Source: Sclerurus mexicanus
Taxonomy: Eukaryota > Chordata > Aves > Passeriformes > Furnariidae
Length of the DNA: 64,000 nt
Assembly (NCBI GenBank): GCA_013396755.1
Contig: VWZF01002521.1
Span: forward strand, 457,193 to 521,192
Direction of reading: 5' to 3'
Of the stretch, positions 59,496-64,000 are shown one piece after another (position 1 is the first letter of the stretch; every line of letters begins with the position of its first letter). Under the pieces are notes generated by a model. The model saw only the letters and a program-made list of their open reading frames with translations, made no database searches and was not told the DNA's origin. The position numbers and the translations under genes are program-made.

Positions 59496-61540
59496 CTGCA
59501 TAAGAGAGAAGATTCTCCTAACATTTAACTGAAGATAACAGTAGCTACACTAAGGAAAATGAACTGAGGATGTCTGGCCTTCCACTTCAATTGCTTTGTC
59601 TTCAGAGAATTTACCCTTACCAAAACAATGTTAGACAAGCATGTTCTCTCATTCTTGCCACCATCGTGTGATATGAAAAGAAGCATGAATAATTTTTTTG
59701 CTGTCAGTGAGTTACATCATGGGCAATGGAAGGTCTGTTTGATTGTAAATACATGAACATTACCTAAACTCACAAAAAAAAGAATATGGCCGTGTCCCTC
59801 CCAGTGAACTCATGCTAAAGTCCTTGGAGTGAATGATGCCTGAGTTAAAGTTTCACCTTCTTGAGCTGGATTTGTCACAAACCAATCTTAAATCCTACAG
59901 CACTTCACAGTGTCTTCAACACTGAAATGGGTACCAAGTATTAGCTACCATTGAATTACTGTAGATTAAATAACAAGTTTTATTTTTTACAGAACTACAC
60001 CTGTTAGTTTTAAACTGTGTGTCAGCATTGGTCTAGCAACCACTTTAACATCTCCCTGACATGCTTTTGAATCATGGTGTCATTATTTCATCTTCTGGTC
60101 ACACATTATGGTCTTAGAGAAGAATCATGTTTAAAACCAAACCAATGTTGAAAAATCCAGAAATGTTTTTAGTAATTGAGTTGCAGGGTGATCCACTGAA
60201 GCTTTTCAGCTTTAAACATACAAATGAAACTGTTGGTTGTTAAATTTATTCTCCTAAACCTGTTATTTATTCATCAAAAACACTGTTTCATGCAGGGCTC
60301 AAAACAATCAGGACTAAGAAAGGAAAAGTGTCTTACAACTGTTATAGAGACTAAACTATTCCATACCTTTTCCATACAAGTATTTGATGAAAAGTTCAAT
60401 GCAGTGTCTGGTTGTACAGTTCCCCCTTCCCCTCAGAGTTTGCTGCTGAATACTTAGCATGCCAGAAGAAGAACAATTATGGGGTTTGTTGTGTACAAAA
60501 TTCCATGAAATTTATTTTACTTTCAATGCTCTTGCAACAAAATAAGAAGAGAGTTGTGTTCTAACAGGGTAGTGCTTCAGGTGGTACAACTTGATTTCAA
60601 TGCTTTTGCTCCAGAGGCTTCATCTGATTGCTTTGATTTACACACCTGCAGACCCTCACAAAGCAGCCCAGCATTGCCCTCAAAATTGTACCTCAGGCTA
60701 ATTTTGAAATGCAGTCATGCATCTTCCGTCTTTCCCTTTGCCATCTTCTGTCTAGACCTGCAGATTGCTACATATTTTGGAAATGGAACATTAAGGATAT
60801 TTTTAACTAGTGTTAAAAATGCTTTTCGTCCATTTATAGATAAGCCCCAAACTGTAACTCTCTCCCAAGCCTGCAAATCTGGTCATATAGCAATGATAAA
60901 GGAACAGCGGCAATGTTGCTGTTACAGTAACTCATTTTTATTTTGCTATGCAAGAGACTGTTACAAAGAAACTATTTTCCTTTTTATTTCCTTTTTTAAA
61001 GAAGATAATGGCAACACCTGGGCGAAGTAACTTAGGAACACAACAGGAAAAGAATGATGATTCAAGAAATTTCTGAATTGAAAAATGCAGAAAAATCATT
61101 GAACTAAATTCAGCGTGATGTATGAGCAAGTGTCAGATGAAGGCTAGCTATGCAACTATTGTAATTAAATTTAGGGCTCTAGAACACCCTTTGAAATGCT
61201 GATCCTCCACCAATCTCAGATCTCTTCATGACCGCAGTGCTGCTCCTCAGGCACTGAAGCAATTGTTTCCCCTCGCAAGGCTCACGTTCTTGCCACCTCC
61301 TTTGCACCAGTTCTATTGCTTGTACAGCTGGAGGAGAAGCTGCTTGCGCTGAGTGTGCCTGGAGAGCTGGAGGTGAGGGGACACACAGAAACCCACCCCC
61401 TTTGGCAGTACGAGTGGTTTCACTGACCATGAAGCTAGATCACAAAGCATGGGCATGGCAGCTTGCACACCTGCTTCTGTAGTTTCTAATACTGATCCCA
61501 GTCACCTCTGCTAGGAGCAGTGTGAAAACTCACTTCCTAT

Positions 61541-61688
61541 CAGAGAACCACAGAACTGTTTGGGTTGGAAGAGACCTTAAAGACCATCTGGTCCCAACCC
61601 CATGGCCAGAGACACCTTCCACTAGAGCGGGTTGCTGAGCCCCATCCAACCTGGCCTTGAACACTTCCAGGGATGACTGCCCTCAAAA
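61541..61688 (-). mobile_element. CR1 LINE 3' end, reverse orientation
   Basis: It begins CAGAGAACCACAGAACTGTT, then 'GGGTTGGAAGAGACCTTAAA', 'CATCTGGTCCCAACCCCATG' and 'CCATCCAACCTGGCCTTGAA'. This is a standard inverted CR1 tail of about 150 bases, relatively well preserved. If the 3'UTR estimate is right it lies inside the APBB2 3'UTR. Confidence 0.92.
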
Positions 61689-62532
61689 TGTGGTGGCTAA
61701 CACTGTACCTTTAGGTAGGATTGTGAAATTAAGAGATGAAACTTTCCTTTTTCGTCATTGTGCTAGTGATTCAAATTTTATTTTAAATTAAATACTTTGA
61801 CAGTGTCTTTTTAAAGTTCCAGCTGGGAACACCATGATTTGGGATTTGCAACTGTTGTACAACAGTGAAATAATTTTAAACAGTATAATTAAATTTGGCA
61901 TTGCATCTGCATAGTGCTGATTCTCCCCAAGAGAGATCTGGACTCTCTTTAACTAAACCAACACTCAGCAAACAGCAGTGTGAAGGTTCTGCACCAGTGT
62001 TTTCAAGGCTGTGAACATCTGGTTAGCTTTCACGAGCTATGTGTGCAATTGCAGGAAGGGCTGAGAATATAGAAGGGTGTTTGAAAAGTCGTCCGTCACT
62101 CACCAATGTATGTTTTAAGAGGTTTGTGTCTGTTAACAAAATGTTGTTGATTTTGCGAGTATTTAAGTAGTGTGCTTAATGGTCTGACTATATGTAGCCT
62201 TTTTGCTTCAGTAGAGCTCCTTATTCTCCAAAAGATTTAATATGCACCCAGATGTTTGCAGAGTCAGAGCCTGATATTTGCAAAGCCCGTTATCTTTTGT
62301 TAAACAATACATTCAGACACTCCTTTTACCATGGCCAAAAAAGTATGTATGGGGTGTGTGTGTTTGAGCAACTGCCACTGTTCTAGTTGATGCTATAGCA
62401 ACCCTTCAGTTATCTATGCATTTTTTATAATACCTAGTGATTCTGTAGACTGGCAGCCATGTTCACTATGCCTTGTATGTTTGATGCCATATTCTAACTT
62501 AACCTGTTAAATACAGCTTAAAATATTTTTAT

Positions 62533-62683
62533 TTTATTTATTCTATTTTTACTGAAATATCCTGCATTATTATGTTGATGTATTGTCTTTACGGGACATG
62601 CTGTTGTAACATTCTCCATTCTGTATACTATAGGTTGCCTAAAAAAGGCAGGCTTTGTAATTATTTGTAGTCACATTTTTATT
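62533..62683 (-). terminator. Candidate antisense poly(A) signals
   Basis: TTTATT (AATAAA on the minus strand) occurs at 62533-62538, 62537-62542 and 62678-62683. In mammals NSUN7 lies tail to tail with APBB2, so these could end a convergent transcript entering from the right. The region is AT-rich and such hexamers can arise by chance; no NSUN7 coding exon is visible. Confidence 0.2.
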
Positions 62684-63526
62684 GAAATCTGTAGAAAAAT
62701 CATGTAAAGCAAAGCTAATTTCTTCGTTTTTTTCAGTGCAAGTACTAAGTTAGAGGTAAGTGTCATGTGTCAGTCAGTCATGTCATTAACACACTCCCTT
62801 GCAGAAGCAAGGAAATTTATATTCACAGTCAATGAGATAAAGAGAGAAAAAAAGAGATAAAAGCCTTTCTTTTGAAATCTGCAGTGCTGGCTGTAGGTTT
62901 TATTTAAGCCACTTAATGTTTCATTTAAAGGGGAGCAAGGAGGTGTGAGAGATGTAAGGCTACAGAAGCCACTAACAGGGTGGTTAAATGGGAATAACAA
63001 AAAATTGCATGAAAGGGCATAGAATCCATTCACAGTAAAACGAGGTTTTAGTGATATACTTCCTGTGCAGAGTCACATGTACCTACAGAAATAATATGCC
63101 CTTTTGTAACAGAGAACAAAAACTACAGAGTATCTAATAGCTTACACCAGTTCTGTGTCACTAAGACTTCTACATCTCTTTTCTTGTATCAAGCATTTCA
63201 TAGATCATTTACCTAGGAATCTAAAATTGTTAGTATATCACCCATGGAAAAGACAACTTCCTCATTTCAACAGCCAGTATGGTCTCAGCATTTCAGCATT
63301 ACCATGAACCACATTACTCCTTTCTTGGGCAGGTTAATTAACACATTGCTACAACTTGTGCTGTATGGTCAGCCAAAGCAGGTTTAACAGCAGTAAGAAA
63401 GAAGGAAACACATCCACTGTTCATTAGCAGAGCCCAGTCTTACATAAAGCACATGACTGACACAGAAAAGGACAAGTTTCCCTGCTGTTGGCCACTTCCC
63501 CACATTTAAATGTAACCTGTTCTGAG

Positions 63527-63532
63527 AATAAA
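63527..63532 (+). terminator. APBB2: Candidate APBB2 poly(A) signal AATAAA
   Basis: A canonical hexamer about 4 kb after the stop codon, followed within 30 bases by a TTGTCTC..TTGTTGCTG stretch that could act as a downstream element. Confidence 0.4.
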
Positions 63533-63550
63533 TTTAGCTGCATAAAGTGA

Positions 63551-64000
63551 TTGTCTCAATTGTTGCTGCTCCATGAAACTGGGAAATTATTTTTTTCTGT
63601 TCCAAATGGTGGTTGAGGGAAGGGAAAAACATAGGGGTGGTTTAGATGTTATAGCAGTACAATGGAGACTTTTGCATCTGGAAAGCTGAAACAACACTTT
63701 CTAGTTGAAAATTACAAATAAACAACTGGATTACAGAAAAAGAGTTACATAAGATACAGTTTTACTGTAAACAGTCATTGAGTGTTTAACTTCACGTATA
63801 GGCATCTACCTTCAAGCCATCTGGAGTCAGTCCCAGATGTTGCCTCCAGGCAAAGCTCAGGGCTTACGAATTAAGCTGCTGACCTGCAGCATCAAAACAT
63901 CCACTCTCTGATAGTAAGATATCAAGAGTCTAACTGGTTTAGCCTACATACCATTTAAAAAATGCAAATTCCTGGAAGCAAGATGAGGCCGATTGTGGGA
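63551..64000. other. Intergenic or extended 3'UTR, nothing recognised
   Basis: AT-rich sequence with no open frame, repeat or splice context that I can assign. It may be extended APBB2 3'UTR or the 3'UTR of a convergent neighbour. Confidence 0.4.
63717..63722 (+). terminator. APBB2: Second candidate poly(A) signal AATAAA
   Basis: A canonical hexamer 190 bases after the previous one, with weaker downstream GT-rich context. It is an alternative or unused site. Confidence 0.3.

Larger units (their letters stand above)
59496..63550 (+). other. APBB2: APBB2 3' untranslated region (end inferred)
   Basis: Sequence after the stop is AT-rich and has no further coding exon. ATTAAA hexamers occur (for example near 59963, 61156, 61786 and 61887). 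The first AATAAA downstream on this strand that I noted is at 63527-63532, with GT/T-rich sequence after it. It contains an inverted CR1 tail near 61541. The true 3' end could lie at any of these signals, so the right boundary is an estimate. Confidence 0.5.

Noticed and set aside
1..64000. CRISPR arrays, tRNA/rRNA genes, operons, integrated virus genes
   Set aside because: No regularly spaced repeats, no cloverleaf or rRNA sequence that I recognised, and no viral coding genes. The only retroviral remains are solo LTRs.

Overview
The window is vertebrate nuclear DNA, almost certainly from a bird. It carries the 3' part of one gene, APBB2 (FE65-like 1, an adaptor that binds the amyloid precursor protein tail), on the + strand. 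The bird call rests on split exons with long introns, several CR1 LINE fragments in both orientations, and solo LTRs with avian ERVL-like ends (minus-strand start TGTGGTGGTTTA). I see no prokaryotic, plasmid, phage or CRISPR features. The species cannot be named from this window.

Eight exons of APBB2 are recognisable: 11836-11982, 16353-16480, 49922-50036, 52540-52627, 54948-55031, 55540-55655, 58568-58747 and 59328-59495 (stop at 59493). Every phase matches. Together they encode 341 residues: the whole of PTB domain 1, the whole of PTB domain 2 and the C-terminal tail. The WW domain and the acidic N-terminal half must lie before position 1. The 3'UTR starts at 59496 and may reach a poly(A) signal near 63527.

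Layout: 1-11835 is intron with a CR1 tail and microsatellites. 11983-16352 is a 4.4 kb intron. 16481-49921 is a 33.4 kb intron holding CR1 pieces, a 198-bp inverted repeat pair about 13 kb apart, a 561-bp solo LTR with a perfect 5-bp target duplication, a CpG-enriched patch followed by strong splice donors (candidate internal promoter or first exon), an 18-bp-stem hairpin and one copy of a second LTR family. 50037-59327 holds the remaining introns, including a GC-AG intron and a second copy of that LTR family.

The most important practical point is assembly quality. Two single Ns, at 53651 and 56149, each sit between direct duplicates of identical length (313 bp and 2149 bp, no indels, only isolated SNPs). 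The larger one duplicates two PTB2 coding exons. Splicing the first exon pair to the second would put an in-frame TAG at the junction, so the copies at 57098-57181 and 57690-57805 are best read as a false (haplotig) duplication. I did not find a clearly new biological system. The observations most worth testing are the assembly duplications, the GC-AG intron, and the CpG/splice-signal cluster at 30360-31080.
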